Origin: Ceratodon purpureus
Lineage: Eukaryota > Streptophyta > Bryopsida > Pseudoditrichales > Ditrichaceae
Direction: 5' to 3'
Length of the DNA stretch: 64,000 nucleotides
NCBI GenBank assembly: GCA_014871385.1
Contig: CM026426.1
Coordinates: forward strand, 90,192,893 to 90,256,892
Each line of letters starts with the position of its first letter. Position 1 is the stretch's first letter. The position numbers and the translations under genes were made by a program. Below the pieces are notes generated by a model. That model had not been told where the DNA came from and ran no database searches. It saw nothing but the letters and a program-made list of their open reading frames with translations. Positions 42,634-55,329 of this stretch are shown here, in pieces.

Positions 42634-45600
42634 TTCTCCTACGATCACTCTGGAGCGAGGTTCAGGCTTTAGTGAACAACCAGGTGTCTCTCTGCCGTCT
42701 CTACCGATTGATAGCACCCATCCACGGCTGCCACCAACACCTAATTTGCGGCCTAGGATGGATTCCCTTTCTTCCAGTAAGCGTGGTAAGGGTGTCATGA
42801 AGCATGAACTTGGTCTGAGTAGCGTCAAGGAAAGTAATGTCAAGACCATTGATAGAGTCCAGTGTCTATTGGCTAGTGCCCAGGTAGGATTCATAATAAC
42901 AAAGGAGCGGTTGAGGGTTTTGAGCTTAGAGAAGGAGGAGAGGGAGAGTTGGATCTTCGAAGAGCCAAGATAATGTGAAGTGATAGAAAATCCATTGCCG
43001 AGTTTGCTCAATCTGAAGTTCTAAAGGTCAAGGCTGCGTTAGAAAGTGCCAGTCAGTACGTTGATATGTGGACGAATTGTCCAGACGAAGGAGTTTCTAG
43101 TAATCCTATCTACTCTAGTCCTGGCCACTCTTCTCCTAATCTTTCCCACTGTAACCCGACTTCCTCTTCAGATGACTTCGTTGCAGTTAGGATTTCTGGA
43201 TTAGAGGATTAGTTGCGTTTAGAGGAACGAAACAGTTAGCACGCCCTTCTAAAACTAGAAGAAACAGAGACTCAGTGTGCTCGTTTAGCTGAAAGCATGG
43301 AAGCATGCGGGAAGAGGTACAATTCTGTATTTCGTAGTCAAGCTTGCATGGAGCAGTTCCAACATTTAGTTGTCAATTACCTAGGGTTGTTGAAGTATGG
43401 TACTGTACATAGATTCAGTCCCTCCCCAATACAGAGGCCGAAGGAATTTCATAGAGAGAGTAATATTCTGTATGTAGAAAACTGCCCAGTTTGTGGTGAT
43501 ATTGCAACGATATTGCTGTGACTTTCATTGCAACGATATTGCTGTGACGTCATGCGGCCATTGCTATCACCCCTTCTGTCTAATCAGTCACTCCTCAAAG
43601 TCAAATTTGTGTATTGAAGAGTTCTGTGACAAGGAATTTGACCCCGAATAGAGATTATCGTGGGGTTTTCCTCAACCCCCCTCCTCTGTGCCAACTCCTG
43701 ATGTCACCCAAGGCAGTCCGATCTCTGGTGGAATGTTTGGTAAGATTTCTATTCTATTCTACGAGGAAAACACGGACCTGGCAGATTTTGCATTTTTGTG
43801 GGTTGTTTTAACATTAAATTGTTGATTAAGTTTTTTATAGAATTTTATGACTCCTTTCAGTTGAATAGGAAGGTGCTCATAATTTTTTCCATAGATTACT
43901 GAGACCCCTTGGAGACAGCACTAGATTAGCCTACGATGTTCATGTTTCCTATGGCAATTACTGAGTTCTACTTCTATTTTCTAATATGCTTGTTTATGTT
44001 TTTCCAAGTTCCGAGCTGTTATCCTACGTCCTGATTTGTTTCCTCTTCCTTTGTTAAATAGGAGACTCTGGACATAGCCATGTGAACACAATCCTTTCGT
44101 TTGTCTTTATTTTATTACGTCTTTCCTGATGTATTTCCTCTTCCTTTTTTAAAAAGGAGACTCTGGACACACCTGTGTGGACATACTTCTTTCCTTTGTT
44201 TTTATTTTATTACTTCCTTGCGTCCTAGGAATCAGAGTCTGAATTTAGGAACTAACTTCCTGCATAGCATTTTGGTTTTCCTTACCGAATACTGTCTTCC
44301 TGCTCCTATATGCTCTATGACTTTCTTTCAGGACTGTCTCTAGAGTACTATATTACTGTTAGACTGAATAGCCAAGGATTTTTTCCTGTATACTTTTACC
44401 TTTCCTTTTGTAGATTCATTCATTCCTGGTACAACAGATATGCTAGGATATATATTTAGGAATGAGTGTATAAGGTCGTTGGTCCTCTTACTACTCCTTT
44501 TAGATTATGTTCCTTAAGTATCACCCTTACCACTCTACTCCTAGTCCTGTAAGTTCGTGACTCAACACTCTACTGTTAGTCCTGAAAGTTCCTGCTGTGT
44601 GTCCTAATCAAGGATATCGGTTCATTTTTTAAGGAATGTATTCCTTGTTCAAGAATTCAGTTTCCTGTATAGATAATTGTTTCCCGATGTTCTATGTCCA
44701 CTGATCTTGTTGTGCATTTCATTTGGTGATTTCAGGTGATAGAATATCTTTGGGTGATACTTCTCCAGCAAGCAGACCTATTCAGACCTATCGAATACAT
44801 ACAGGCACACCCGTGAGCTCTGGGAAAGCAGACATAATCAGAAGGGGCACTGAGAAATCACGGTCTAATGACGAGTTACAATTCGATTGTGAACAGAAGA
44901 GTGAGCAGGACATTTACCGTAGCAACTGCAGCCAATCATCACAAGATGCCATGGCCCATGTTAATGATGATTCACAAGGCTCGGATGATATGGAGGAGTG
45001 TTTAGTATGCAAGCGACTAGGCAATCTCCGTGTCACTTTGAAGGTGCTGTAACTTACCTTGCGGCTTAACTTGAGATGTTATATAAATTCTGCAAACATT
45101 TTTACTAATTAAATTATCTTCACTCCAATATAATTTACTGATACTTGTGCAATTCTTTTGGCAGCCTTGTGGGCATTCTGGCGTTTGTAAGGGATGTCCA
45201 GGTGACATATTCCTTTGTCCGACTTGTCAAGATATTGTTGATGGAGCCAGAGATTCAAAGCTTGTACCGCAATTAGCTCCGTTAGCACTTGGAAGTGCAT
45301 TCAACTGTGCTATTGACCCTGAAGTTGACGAGAAGACTGGTCGATCAAATCCTTGTCCAAGGAGGAGTGGAAATGGTATGGAAATTTTTGGTGGACAAGA
45401 ACCAGATCTATCATCAGATTCAGATGACACATCAGAAGATGAGGCTGAATTTATCCAACCGGTGTCTACCACAGTTTTGAATAAACCGAAGCGGTTATTG
45501 GTGAGTAGTTCTACTCCAGAGGATACTGAGCAGGAACCCGTTCCTAACAACATCCCAGAAAAAGAATCAAATGATAAACAGGCCACTGACACCAGTCCAG

Positions 45601-45974
45601 ATGAGGAGGGGTCTGCTGAGGAAGTTCATAACGATGAACTTGGGCCGCATTTAGGGCCAACTGAAACTGACCAGGGAGCTGTAGTGTCCTGTAAGGAAAA
45701 CGGTAGAGGTGGAACATGTGAATTCAATCTTGATCCAATAGGGACCCCATTAGAAGGAGACCACGTTGAGCAAGAAGGGTCAACAGAAGTCCAACCTTCT
45801 CGTGGGAAAAGGAAGAACCCTGTAACAAGTACCACAGCTCAAAGATCTACAAGGATGAAAGGGCAAGGTGGTCAACACAAGGAGGTAATGAAATTGCTTG
45901 CAGACATCTCTCCCCCATCATCCTCAGGTGGAAAACATTCTGGAAGAACGAGAGGAGAGAAGGATAGAGTGTAG
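42634..45974 (+). pseudogene. 3' part of the RING-finger gene interrupted by element C
   Basis: Continues the frame broken at 27964 (SPTITLERGSGF). Exons: to 43739, 44736-45043 and 45165-45974. It has a coiled-coil stretch (LRLEERNS, LKLEETETQCARLAES), a first RING-like finger (CPVCGD ... TSCGHCYHPFC) and a second, classical C3HC4 RING split by an intron (CLVCKRLGNLRVTLK, PCGHSGVCKGC, CPTC), then a long acidic and Ser/Thr-rich tail ending in GGKHSGRTRGEKDRV. The first exon contains a TAA after EEPR, a frame change, TAGs at 43210 and 43237, and a 26-bp tandem duplication (ATTGCAACGATATTGCTGTG) inside the first finger. The last two exons are open. The family is probably an E3 ubiquitin ligase; the gene is broken by C and by decay in its first exon. 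Confidence 0.65.
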
Positions 45975-46047
45975 GATTTGGAAATAAGAATTGAATATGA
46001 TTTAGTTTGTTCTGTAACGTATCCATTCAGCAATCAAGTTCGTTATA

Positions 46048-46356
46048 TTATTTCTGTGGTCCCTTCTTGATGATACTTTGTTTTTGTTGAAGCATAATTA
46101 TATTGAACTTGGTGGTGTTGGATGCTGTTGGTGTAGGATATATGTAATTAACATGATCAATGTTTTCCTCATTCTGTGCATTCAAACGGGAGTCTAGAAT
46201 TGTATCATTTGTTTTCATAAGAATGGCTTTCAGAGTCAAGTCCGTTATATTGCTTAGTTCCCCAAAGGAATGTGGTATGACCGCAAGGTTGTCACATTTA
46301 CTAATCATAGCTTCCAAGCTGGTCATATCTCCATAGGACTGTGGCCGAATTCTCAA
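46048..46356 (-). pseudogene. Leucine-rich-repeat fragment
   Basis: A frame of about 100 codons. Its first third reads SYGDMTSLEAMISKCDNLAV then IPHSFGELSNITDLTLKA, the roughly 23-residue period of plant intracellular LRRs (L-x-x-L-P-x-S-F-G-x-L). Downstream there is no further repeat. Its upstream end runs straight into the terminus of element D, so the rest of the gene was probably displaced. No ATG-based gene model is claimed. Confidence 0.5.
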
Positions 46357-46363
46357 TCGCCAA

Positions 46364-46570
46364 ATCAGCGATGCTACTATGGCAGCGGCGAGCAGTGAGC
46401 AGTGAGCGGTGAGCAGCCAAAAATCGCGCCGAGGGTCAAAAGTGAGCAGACAAAAAACGCACCGGGGCCAATATTTTTGTGTGCAAAAAATGCACCGGGG
46501 ACAGAGTTCGACCTATGACCGTGGAAATTTGTCGAGCATGTGTGGCATATCACCGTGGAAATTGCGAGGT
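46364..46570 (+). repeat. Left terminus of element D
   Basis: Units GAGCAGT, GAGCAGT, GAGCGGT, GAGCAGC instead of the GAGCGG units of A-C, a repeated AAAAATGCACCGGGG-type block at about 46455-46500, and two ACCGTGGAAATT motifs. The exact first base is uncertain. Confidence 0.7.
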
Positions 46571-46636
46571 ACCGCCTCCAAATACTGGCAGCGGAAGGAC
46601 TGTAAAATCCGATAGACGCTCTTGGGCGACCATAGA

Positions 46637-47137
46637 ATGTTGAGGTACCTCAGATGTGCGCAAGTGATTAGCGGCATGGGGATGGTGAAAGAGGACTGTG
46701 AAGTTTGGGTTCCGAGTGCGGAAGAGTGCGAAGTAATTCATATCCTCTCAAACCTAGGTGACTATTCGATTCAGACTGGAAGGGAAGTGGCTGTGATCGA
46801 CACAGCGGAAAACATGGAGACCTTGATTCCTCCAAGACCAGGCCCATATTCTCAGCTTCGCGGTTCGAGGAACATTCCAAGGATTGCAAGTCCGTGTTGG
46901 AAGCCAAAGATGATGAGACCGATCGTGACTAGGACGTTGAAATGCGCGGCCAATCCATATGATGGTGCCGTTGGGGACGGAAAGATGTACGTGTCGCAGT
47001 TGCCCAAGCATTTAGAGAGACCAACAACGCCAACCATATCGGCGACTGATATTGCAATCAATCTTGAAGAACACCAAGGATGGGAGAGGCTAGACTTTTC
47101 TATTGATGGAGCAGATAGTATTGCCGTTGAGCAGTAG
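46637..47137 (+). CDS. Possible accessory ORF of element D
   Basis: From ATG (MLRYLRCAQVISGMG) to TAG, 166 codons, uninterrupted. It contains LIPPRPGPYSQLRGSRNIPR then KPKMMRPIVTRTLK, faintly like the basic block of the accessory protein of A and C (VGKIPRGTYSRESVNRR, LLKRSYQG), and sits in the same place and direction relative to the terminus. The resemblance is weak by eye. No known domain. Confidence 0.45.
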   Translation: MLRYLRCAQVISGMGMVKEDCEVWVPSAEECEVIHILSNLGDYSIQTGREVAVIDTAENMETLIPPRPGPYSQLRGSRNIPRIASPCWKPKMMRPIVTRTLKCAANPYDGAVGDGKMYVSQLPKHLERPTTPTISATDIAINLEEHQGWERLDFSIDGADSIAVEQ

Positions 47138-47901
47138 TAAGGCTAACAAAATATTTAAGTGTATACTGCATTAGTGGTTGCAGCCGTAGCATCGTCCGAG
47201 CCTAGGAAATCTAAATGTCGTTATCATGAATCTTAACCAACCTGGGTACACTAAAGAATGACATGGGGGGCGAGAAAATATTTCAATTTTGGCATATCAA
47301 TTTTACTCGATCTAATGTGATGTTTCACCTCCATTCTGGGTACAATTAAGATCCGTAACAAGGACGTTGTGCAAAGGGCGGCCGGCGTTATGAACTTGTA
47401 TATTAATTATGAAATCTTAAGATACCGTGACGTAATTCTACAATTCCAATGTTAGTTCTGAACGGGTGGGCACCCTCGATATTGTTGGCAAGAATAAACC
47501 CACTGTAGAATCCGACAGCCACATACAGGGGAATGGTCGGGGTGCGGTAGTAGGGTAGTAGGGTGAGGGAAGGAAGACGGAGTGTCATGGGACTCCGACG
47601 GCCGGGCTACTGCATCATCCGGAGCCAGTGGTACCTGGCTTATAGTGAGATAGGAAATGAAAATAGTTTGTGGGACAGTTTAGGGACAAAGAACTCACAT
47701 ACACAGCCACTTGGTTTGTGAAACGGGGCTTGATGATGCACAGTTTGCTGACAATTTGGTTCAAGAATTAAAGTGTAGTGGTTCAAACAATGTGCAAATG
47801 TAAGCTTGGCAAAGATAGATTGATATCAAAGTAATTACATATGTATTAAAGAATCGAGTTAAAAGCAGTTGAACGACTATACGTTGTTACAAAACTGCGA
47901 C

Positions 47902-48153
47902 CAGGGTTTTCTATGGTGTCGTGACGTGGGCCTATTGCGTCATAATGTCGGGACGTCACGACGGTTTAGAGTCACGACATAATGACCGATCCTGTCTTTA
48001 CCGTGTCGGATCCGCCCCATTTTGGGCCATTGTCCAACCCCTTGTTCCTTGTTTTCCTACGTTGATCTCTATTGTGACGTCACAATGGTCTCGTCACGAC
48101 CCATTCCGACGTCCTGACCGGATAGTCACGACTAGACGATATAGAAAACCCTG
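47902..48153. mobile_element. 252-bp hAT-type MITE
   Basis: Ends with inverted repeats CAGGGTTTTCTAT (left) and ATAGAAAACCCTG (right) and is flanked by perfect 8-bp duplications ACTGCGAC at 47894-47901 and 48154-48161. Eight-base duplications with CAGGG ends are the mark of the hAT superfamily. It has no coding capacity and is rich in CACGAC/GTCGTG motifs (CGTCACGAC, GTCACGAC). It lies inside element D, so it inserted after D or travelled with it. Confidence 0.9.
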
Positions 48154-48275
48154 ACTGCGACTATATCACGATGCTGTCAAAATAGATGTCAAACGGGAAC
48201 TTCCTTCGCCACCTCCGATACAGACTGCAGACTTGGACCTATCACAGAACTATCACAAATCCATCTTTCGCCATT

Positions 48276-48863
48276 TCATTTCCATAGAGAAATCATGCGC
48301 AGCGTAGGGCACTGCGTGGAAGGGTTGTCAACAACATTAAGAACCTGCAGCCCCGAATACGCTTTCTGGCGGTACGTGTCCCACCAGAAATCGACTCTCA
48401 GAAACGTGACTGGGTCGGGTGGGGAGGGCTGCGCAAAACACAACGTCACGCTGTTGCCGTCCGGGAAGAACCCCACCTGACTCAATCGATGAAAGGTTGG
48501 GGACTCACTCGGAGGAATATGAGGTGTCATGATTCCTCTGGAGAGTGCTTCCTGAAAGCCTTGGCCAAGTACCCAGACGAAAAGCATGATGCACCTCATC
48601 ATCTTTGGAGCGTCAACGGAATGGAGAAATTGATCATCATAGACCACACTGCAGGTAAACACTTTCAAAAGCCACGTCTTAAAATTCTGAGACCAATCCT
48701 CAGCGCACTCGTAGAGTGAGAACTCAATCTTGGCCTGGGCGGAGGGTTTGCGAAATACAATATCCCCGATCTGCGGATCCATCATGGAACTGGTGTCTAA
48801 CATAATTCGCGATTTACGGCCTAGGCTAAAATAGATTGGTTTCATCGCGAGGTCCATTGGCAT
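48276..48863 (-). CDS. Orphan ORF, 195 residues, in element D
   Basis: Uninterrupted from ATG (MPMDLAMKPIYFSLG) to TGA. It contains SLYECAEDWSQNFKTWLLKV, a hydrophobic helix (IMLFVWVLGQGFQEAL) and a proline-rich loop (IPPSESP, PSPPDPVTF), then FWWDTYRQKAYSGLQV. No family was recognised. It lies between the accessory ORF and the transposase of D, on the same strand as the transposase; elements A and C have no equivalent. Confidence 0.5.
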   Translation of the reverse strand: MPMDLAMKPIYFSLGRKSRIMLDTSSMMDPQIGDIVFRKPSAQAKIEFSLYECAEDWSQNFKTWLLKVFTCSVVYDDQFLHSVDAPKMMRCIMLFVWVLGQGFQEALSRGIMTPHIPPSESPTFHRLSQVGFFPDGNSVTLCFAQPSPPDPVTFLRVDFWWDTYRQKAYSGLQVLNVVDNPSTQCPTLRMISLWK

Positions 48864-49931
48864 GAGGCTTCAGCTGAGAATGTCAATGCGATCTCCACCA
48901 ACCTTATATATAGTGATCATCCCACAAGCAATCACAGAGCGCCAGAAACAGCAATGAAACATTGGTAATTGAATACAGCTTTATCGATTGAGCTGTATCG
49001 TACTCTCACAAATTCGGCGGCAGTCTGGCAGGATTCAGGTGAGTTAACCGAGATTTTTTGAACTCTGGTTATGAAGAAAGCGTGCATTTCGATGACCTCC
49101 AAAACATTATCTAATCATCATTTAGAATACAATACATATATCTCTCTTAATGGAGCAAACGGGATGATTATATAACGGGATATATACCTGCCAAAAATCC
49201 GGCAGTAGGATCCCTGCAATATTGTGTCATCCGGCAGATCAACATGAATTTTACCGGACTTAAATTACTGAGATGTCATTTTGTTACCCGTAGGGTAGTT
49301 CTCTGAAGTGGTGGAAGGGCGCCACCCGTGGTTTTGGTTCGGACCCAGAACGTAGTGCCGGATCCGTCAGATGATTTCGGGGACGGACTTGGGCCAAGGT
49401 ACCGTGCCGCGGGAGGGGAACGAAGTGGACTCAAAAAAACTGTCAGCCGGGTTTGGGAAGGGGCCGTGATGAGGGGGACCCGGCCCAGTATCAGAATCTC
49501 TATTATGCCATGACGACAACAATTTTTGGGATGAGAATTGCGACGGCGTTTGGATGGATGCAACAGTCAGATAGCAGAGAAGTGAGAGAATGTGAATTTT
49601 ATGTCTACGGTGTGATTGGGTACCATTGATGATAAGAAATTTTAGAATTGTTGGCGCATAAAGTAGATAAATTTCTGGAAAAACTTAGAATATTGATTGA
49701 AATAAATACAAATATACAAAAATGTCTGGATCGAACCGTATACTAAACGATGCTCATGCGAACACATAATCCGAATATCCGACATGAATACGAGCAGTTT
49801 TGCCACCGCTTTGATCTGTGACGTAAAAGGAATAAAAATGTCACCGAGTTCAAATCGAGCGCCCTAGGATGAAGGCAGGGGAAAAAGACACATCAGAAGC
49901 AAACCTAGACATTGATAAGGGAAAGAAGGCC
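48864..49931. other. Spacer, no gene recognised
   Basis: AT-rich in parts. The block near 49350-49380 (GTGCCGGATCCGTCAGATGA) resembles 59860-59885 (GTGTCGGATCCGTCAGTTGC), so a small unclassified repeat lies on both sides of the transposase/methyltransferase pair. Confidence 0.45.
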
Positions 49932-52900
49932 TCAATGAAAAATAGCCTTGACCTCGCTAAAGCTGAGGCTTGGAGCATGGATGTAGGAGTCCTGGTGAAT
50001 ATCAAGGTTGCATATAGCATTGAAGATGTAATAGAGATGCTTGCAAGGCACCCAGGGAGGTCGTTTTCCCAGCGACTTGATGGACATTTCCTTGAAGTTG
50101 GGGCAGGTGCAGGCGGGCTCCGGGCCAATTGTTATTTTGTAGACGTTAGACTCCGTTACGGTCTCGGAGACAACGCTGATGATGCACCCGAAACCTGGGT
50201 TAGGTATGAGTGTGACTGATTGGATTCGAATGGAGAGTAGAGTAGATGAGGCCCAGTTGTTCCTGTGCTCTGTTCGTGGCACCCGGTTACAACGCCGAAT
50301 CTTGAATCCTCCTCGCACCGTGGGATATATTCCTGGAGCTGGGGGTACACTCCACTGCGAGAGGTCAAATTGTGGCCGCTGTGAGAGAGATGCACCGTCG
50401 TGAAAAACTTGGTGAGAGGGTAATTCTTGGCATTGAGGGAGTCTGAAACCGGCTGCCTCGAGGTCAAGTATCTCCCTCTTTGAAAGGCGAGAGCCACGCT
50501 TGACAGGCCACATAAGCGGGGGAGGGGGCATGCTCGAGACCCAGTTCCGCTTAGTACCCATGACGCATCTCTGGATGTCGTCGTTACAGAAGCAGAACTG
50601 CATCCATTTTTGCTGATCCTTCCTGACGTCGGTGAAGATGCCCCAGTAGCATGGCACAATTGTAGCCTTCTTTCCCCGTATGAGCCTCGCCGTGCACTTC
50701 TTATTCGTCCTCGCCTGTTGAGCAAAACACGCCTTCGCCGATCCTTTTGGAAGCCTGACAAGGTGCCACATACTCTCGTCCACATCCGTCTCCTCCATAG
50801 CGGTTACGTGATGACGACTCCTGTTCTCGTCCGGGCTTGAGACTGGCAATGGGGGTGCCGCTTGGACCCTCGATGGAGGTGAATCCTCTGGTTCATGATC
50901 AGGCTCTTTGCGAACGCGTATTCCTAGTGCTCAGACGAGGTTGAGAAAAATTTACCTTGTCCGGCCTATGGGAGTCATATTCGGATCCGATGGGTTGATT
51001 CAGCTTCCGTTTCGTGGACCCAAAGAGCTCCTCGCCTTCGCGATGTGGCTCACGGGAGAGCACTTGTGGAGCGTCATGGAAGTGTTCAGTGGCATCGGCA
51101 AGGCGCTTGGGAATCCTTGATTTTTGAGCTCGCCGTAAACGGAGTTCGGCTTTGCAAGGTCCCTTACCCGGGGTCTCACCACGCAGGTAGGCGCTATAGT
51201 TAGTGCATTGCATGAAGCCCCTGACATAATCGTCCACCGTGGCAAAGTAGATGTTGTCGCCACGATTGCCCGACATCTGAAGCCATATATTGTGCACAGT
51301 CTCCGAGAGGTTGCAAGAGGGCATCTCGTCCTTCTCGGCGTCCGTAAGGTCCTGGAATCAAAGAAATTGCTGATTCAATCAATTCTTTGTCAAATAAGTG
51401 TATTAAGTGACTGGATAAAAAAAAAGATGTTGTACTCACCAATTGCATGAAGCCTCCCCACTGCCGATATCTAAAGTGCCAAAATACGAGCCAAAGTTCG
51501 AGGTCACGAAGACCGGAGGCAGTAGTAGCGCCTGAGGAGGTCCACCATGCTCGGATCGCGTGGAAACGAATGTCGGCTTCTTCCATGTTCTTTGCATCAC
51601 GATACTGCTTGCAAAGCACGTAATGCTGCCTCTGCAAATCTGATCCGATGATGTGAGCCTCAGTGTGCTTCCTAAGTGAGGTTGCCCAATGAAACTGGCA
51701 CGTACGCTCACGGTCTGGCATTGGAACCGTCGCGTCGCCACTTCCATAGATCTTCCGCACACAGTTCCAGTTGGCGTGGGCGCTGTCCGCCATGATGCCC
51801 TTGAAGTTGACTTCGTGATAGCCATGTTTTGCCATAATTCCGTTCAGGAACTGCCACATCACGGTCTGGGCCCTCACGTCTTCTGACTGCATATCACAAA
51901 TGGCGATAGTCATGACTCGGCAATACTGAGAGTCATAGACATGACATGCCATGGTTGTCCAACCCTTTGTGCGCTTGACGTGATCAAACATAATCCAGGA
52001 ATCCTGGAGATCCCCGCCAGGTTGCATTCGCTTTACAAGGTCCACTCCCGACCCGGAACCTTTCTCGGACATCTTAAAGATAAAAACCTTGTCCCCTTCG
52101 GAACCCTGACCGGGAAATTTATTGTCATGAATAAACTCCTACTTGCTGCAGCCCCGCAAGGCAGCGATGCCGTCAATAATGCCCAGGTTACCGATCCCCC
52201 TGAAGGTCGTCACGACGTTCTTAAGCCCGGGCTTGCTGAGTGTATAATACTTCTTGAACACCTCATCCAACTCTTCGTCCGAAAGAATGGTCCGCTTCTC
52301 CCCCCGTGTTGTTAGGAGGTACTCACTCAGAAAATCCTTACTCGCCTCTAGAGCTAGGGCCGATGTCTTGGCGTACGGATTGTTCTGCATATGCAACTCG
52401 AGTAGGTCGAGAACCTTCTGCTTGGTCTCCGTGCACTCAACGTATCCAACAGGGTGGTTATGTGTACCGATATGGATACACGCACGTGACATCGCAGGAT
52501 TCCCGAGCACGTAGTACATCCTTGCAGGGCACGTGGCGATGCATTCCGGGGGATATCTGCAGATTTTGCATACAAGTGTGGAGGTCGGAGGAGGATCACA
52601 ACCAACGACAAACGGGGTAAGCGTGACACCGTCCCACTCAGACTCGTTCACCTCCATCTTGCGTTTGTCTCCTCGAAGCAAGAAGTCGCACTTCTCGTTC
52701 AAGCATTTTAGATGCCCTGCACATACAGAATATCTGAAAGTCACTCCTTGGTCGTTTGTGATGTTGGTCGTCATGGTCTTGCACCATGGATGTGCGTCGT
52801 ACTTCTTATCCATCCCTGCCATCGACTTTGCGCTCGCTGCAGTGCCGCGATCAGGGATTGGTGGAAGCTCGAAGAGCACGTCCCCGTTAAACTCGGTCGG

Positions 52901-53464
52901 TAGAAATGGCACCCGATCCCTCTGAAGTGCTCTAAAGTCCAACCTCGACAAAGCATTCCTCGCTCTGGGTCTGGAAAAAAGACGCATAAGGCCGGGGATG
53001 ACACTGAAGCTTCCCGATACTGGTTTCTGCGAAGAACTAGGCTGAGCTTGGGACGGCGTAACGAAATCATCCTTATCTGACTCACTTAGGACATGAATGC
53101 GTTGAGCTACGGGTTGTTTCATAGGAGGATTTGGCTCGGTTCCAACATCGGCAGTCGATGTCATGGATCGGCCCGGTGTTAATATCTCAGTGGATGCAGC
53201 CCAACGATCCGCAGTGAGTCCCCTCACGACATATCTTTTGGCCTCAAGAAGCCACTCCCTACCATCCTTAGCTCTAATCGGCATCTGATATACAGTTTGA
53301 ATCAATTCGCCGTCGTCGTTGACAATTTCTTCCTCAAGATGGACAGACTCAAGAACAAGGTTGTATCTCACGCTCAACAAGCTAGCGGTAATCGACCCTA
53401 CACCCTCCAAATTACATGGGACACAGAATGGAACATCGTGACCTTCAGCACGTATACGAGCCAT
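49932..53464 (-). pseudogene. MULE transposase, element D copy
   Basis: Start is ATG at 53464 (MARIRAEGHDVPF). Exon 1 runs to 51440 and exon 2 from 51351 to TGA at 49932. It has the same domain order as the C copy: N-terminal domain with VHLEEEIVNDD, zinc region (CLNEKCDF, CKICRYPPEC, CIHIGTHNH), DDE core (YDSQYCRV, IMADSAHANWN, CQFHWATSL) and SWIM finger (CTCPNF, CKHLYYIF). A TAG at 52141-52139 sits where C has Trp. A frame change occurs near 50940 (between SHRPDKVNFSQP and KEPDHEPEDSPP). So it carries one stop and one frameshift. The intron position is the same as in copies A and C. Confidence 0.9.
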
Positions 53465-53680
53465 CTCTACGGGTATGATGTGCACAGAGTGGAAGAGCCG
53501 AAGTGAAGCAGGAAGGCTGTTGCATTGGGTGGTTTAAGAGTTTTGTAACCAAGTAGGTGATAGTTCACCATTGCAGCGTGGTTTATGATGTTATGCTTCG
53601 CATTTGGGTGTATTTGTTGTGCTCTGAAATGCGGCCTTCTATTGACTTGCATGTAACGTGCCTCTACCTTGCAGGGCGCG
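53465..53680. promoter_or_regulatory. Compact bidirectional promoter of element D
   Basis: Only 216 bp separate the transposase ATG (minus) and the methyltransferase ATG (plus). It includes a pyrimidine-AG (CTACCTTGCAG) just before the methyltransferase start, which could be a 3' splice site of a 5' leader intron. Confidence 0.55.
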
Positions 53681-55329
53681 ATGAGCACTTCCCACGATAT
53701 GGTGGACGCGGCCACAGAGGCAGTGAAGAGCGTGATAGACGATATTCCGAGAGGTCACTTCATGGACGAGGATATGGGTAGTTCGCAACCTCCCATCCGT
53801 AATGGCAGGGCCCCTCCAAAAGTAAACTTTATGGGCTCCTTGCTCGAAGGAGATGATGAAGTGGGCAAGGCGGGGTTCTCGAGCGAGCAGCAGGAGGAGG
53901 GCTCGCGTGAAGAGCAGGAGGACGGCTCGCGTGAGCAGCAAGAGGATGGCTCGCGTGAGCAGCAGGAGGATGGCTCGCGTGAGCAGCCGGAGGAGGACTG
54001 GTTTCACCAAGAACCTAGCAAGGACAAGGATAGCAAGGAGGATGACGACCAGACCGAGGATCAGACCCAAGTTGGTGATGGCGAAGCCGGCGCTGATACT
54101 TTATTGAGCCTTGGTGGGCAGGTACAAGAGATTGAACCTTCTCGAAAGCCTGTGAATGTTCGGCAAGCATTCCGTCAATTCAGGGAGGAGTTGAAACCGG
54201 ACCCATATGCTGCATTACTCAAGATGCGCCGCAGACCTCACCAATATTCAATGATCAAGATTCCCTTATGCCGGTTAATCCCATGTGATTTCGTGCGTCC
54301 AGCAATGCAGAGTGATGTACAGAAGTTGCAAGCTGAGTTCTTCAACGGCATAAGACCCGGGTTTGGGGCATTTTATGTTGCAGATACATCGCACATGGGG
54401 GACGTCGCAAGTGTCACCGAGGAGATGAAGTCAGGATGGTGTAATGCTTGGAAGGTGTTGAACGCTGCGTTCGAGGATGAGATCAGGCAGCATAGGGAGA
54501 CAAAAGATCTTACAGGAAAGATGTTTTATGTCTTTGATGGTAACCACCGCACAAGGGCATGGCGGGAGTTCATCGAAGTGGAATACCCAGATGATCTTGA
54601 ATGGGCTAAAGCAAACGGAAGGCCGGACTGTATTCTGCTCGATGTGAAGAGAAGCCGTGAAGCTCTAGTGACAGCAATGCATGCCATCAACAAGTGAGTC
54701 ATAGACTGTGCAAGAGTATTCTCTTTTCTCCGGATGTTGATGCTGGATTAAATGACATAGAAATTTAGAATCTTTGATTTTAAAAAAGTGTGTGTTGTAT
54801 TCGACACAGGGCGAATGAGGATGCTTACGTCAAAGAAAGGCTGCCGCACACTCTACACAAGATACAGAGGTACGGGCAAATGTCTGTGGAGGAGCTGGAA
54901 AGGAGTGGAATTCTAACGCCGGATCTTCTGGCGCGCACGAAGAGTTCAACTAAGAAGTCGTGGCACTCGATACCTCAAGAAGTATTTGTGACGTTTTTAC
55001 ACAGCGTAAGTGTTACAAGAAATCAGTGCTGTCAATTTGTAATTGGATGATTCAAGTCCCGAGATGTTAATGGCACGTGGACTGAAACAGGCAACATTGG
55101 CCCAAGTCGCAGAGGAGGCTTCTCAAATTTGGATCAACGAGCACCCTGGTGATGATTCAGGGCACGAGATGAGGGCAGCTGTGGACAAGGCTGTGAAGGA
55201 AGCCAAAGATAGGCTGCAAACAAAGTTCAACAGAGAGCAGGCCGTTGCAAATCCAATCCATGGCAAGGGATTTCAAAACGAGGTAAATACTTTGGAGTTG
55301 ATCAATTGGGTTATTCTTTGAATATAGGA

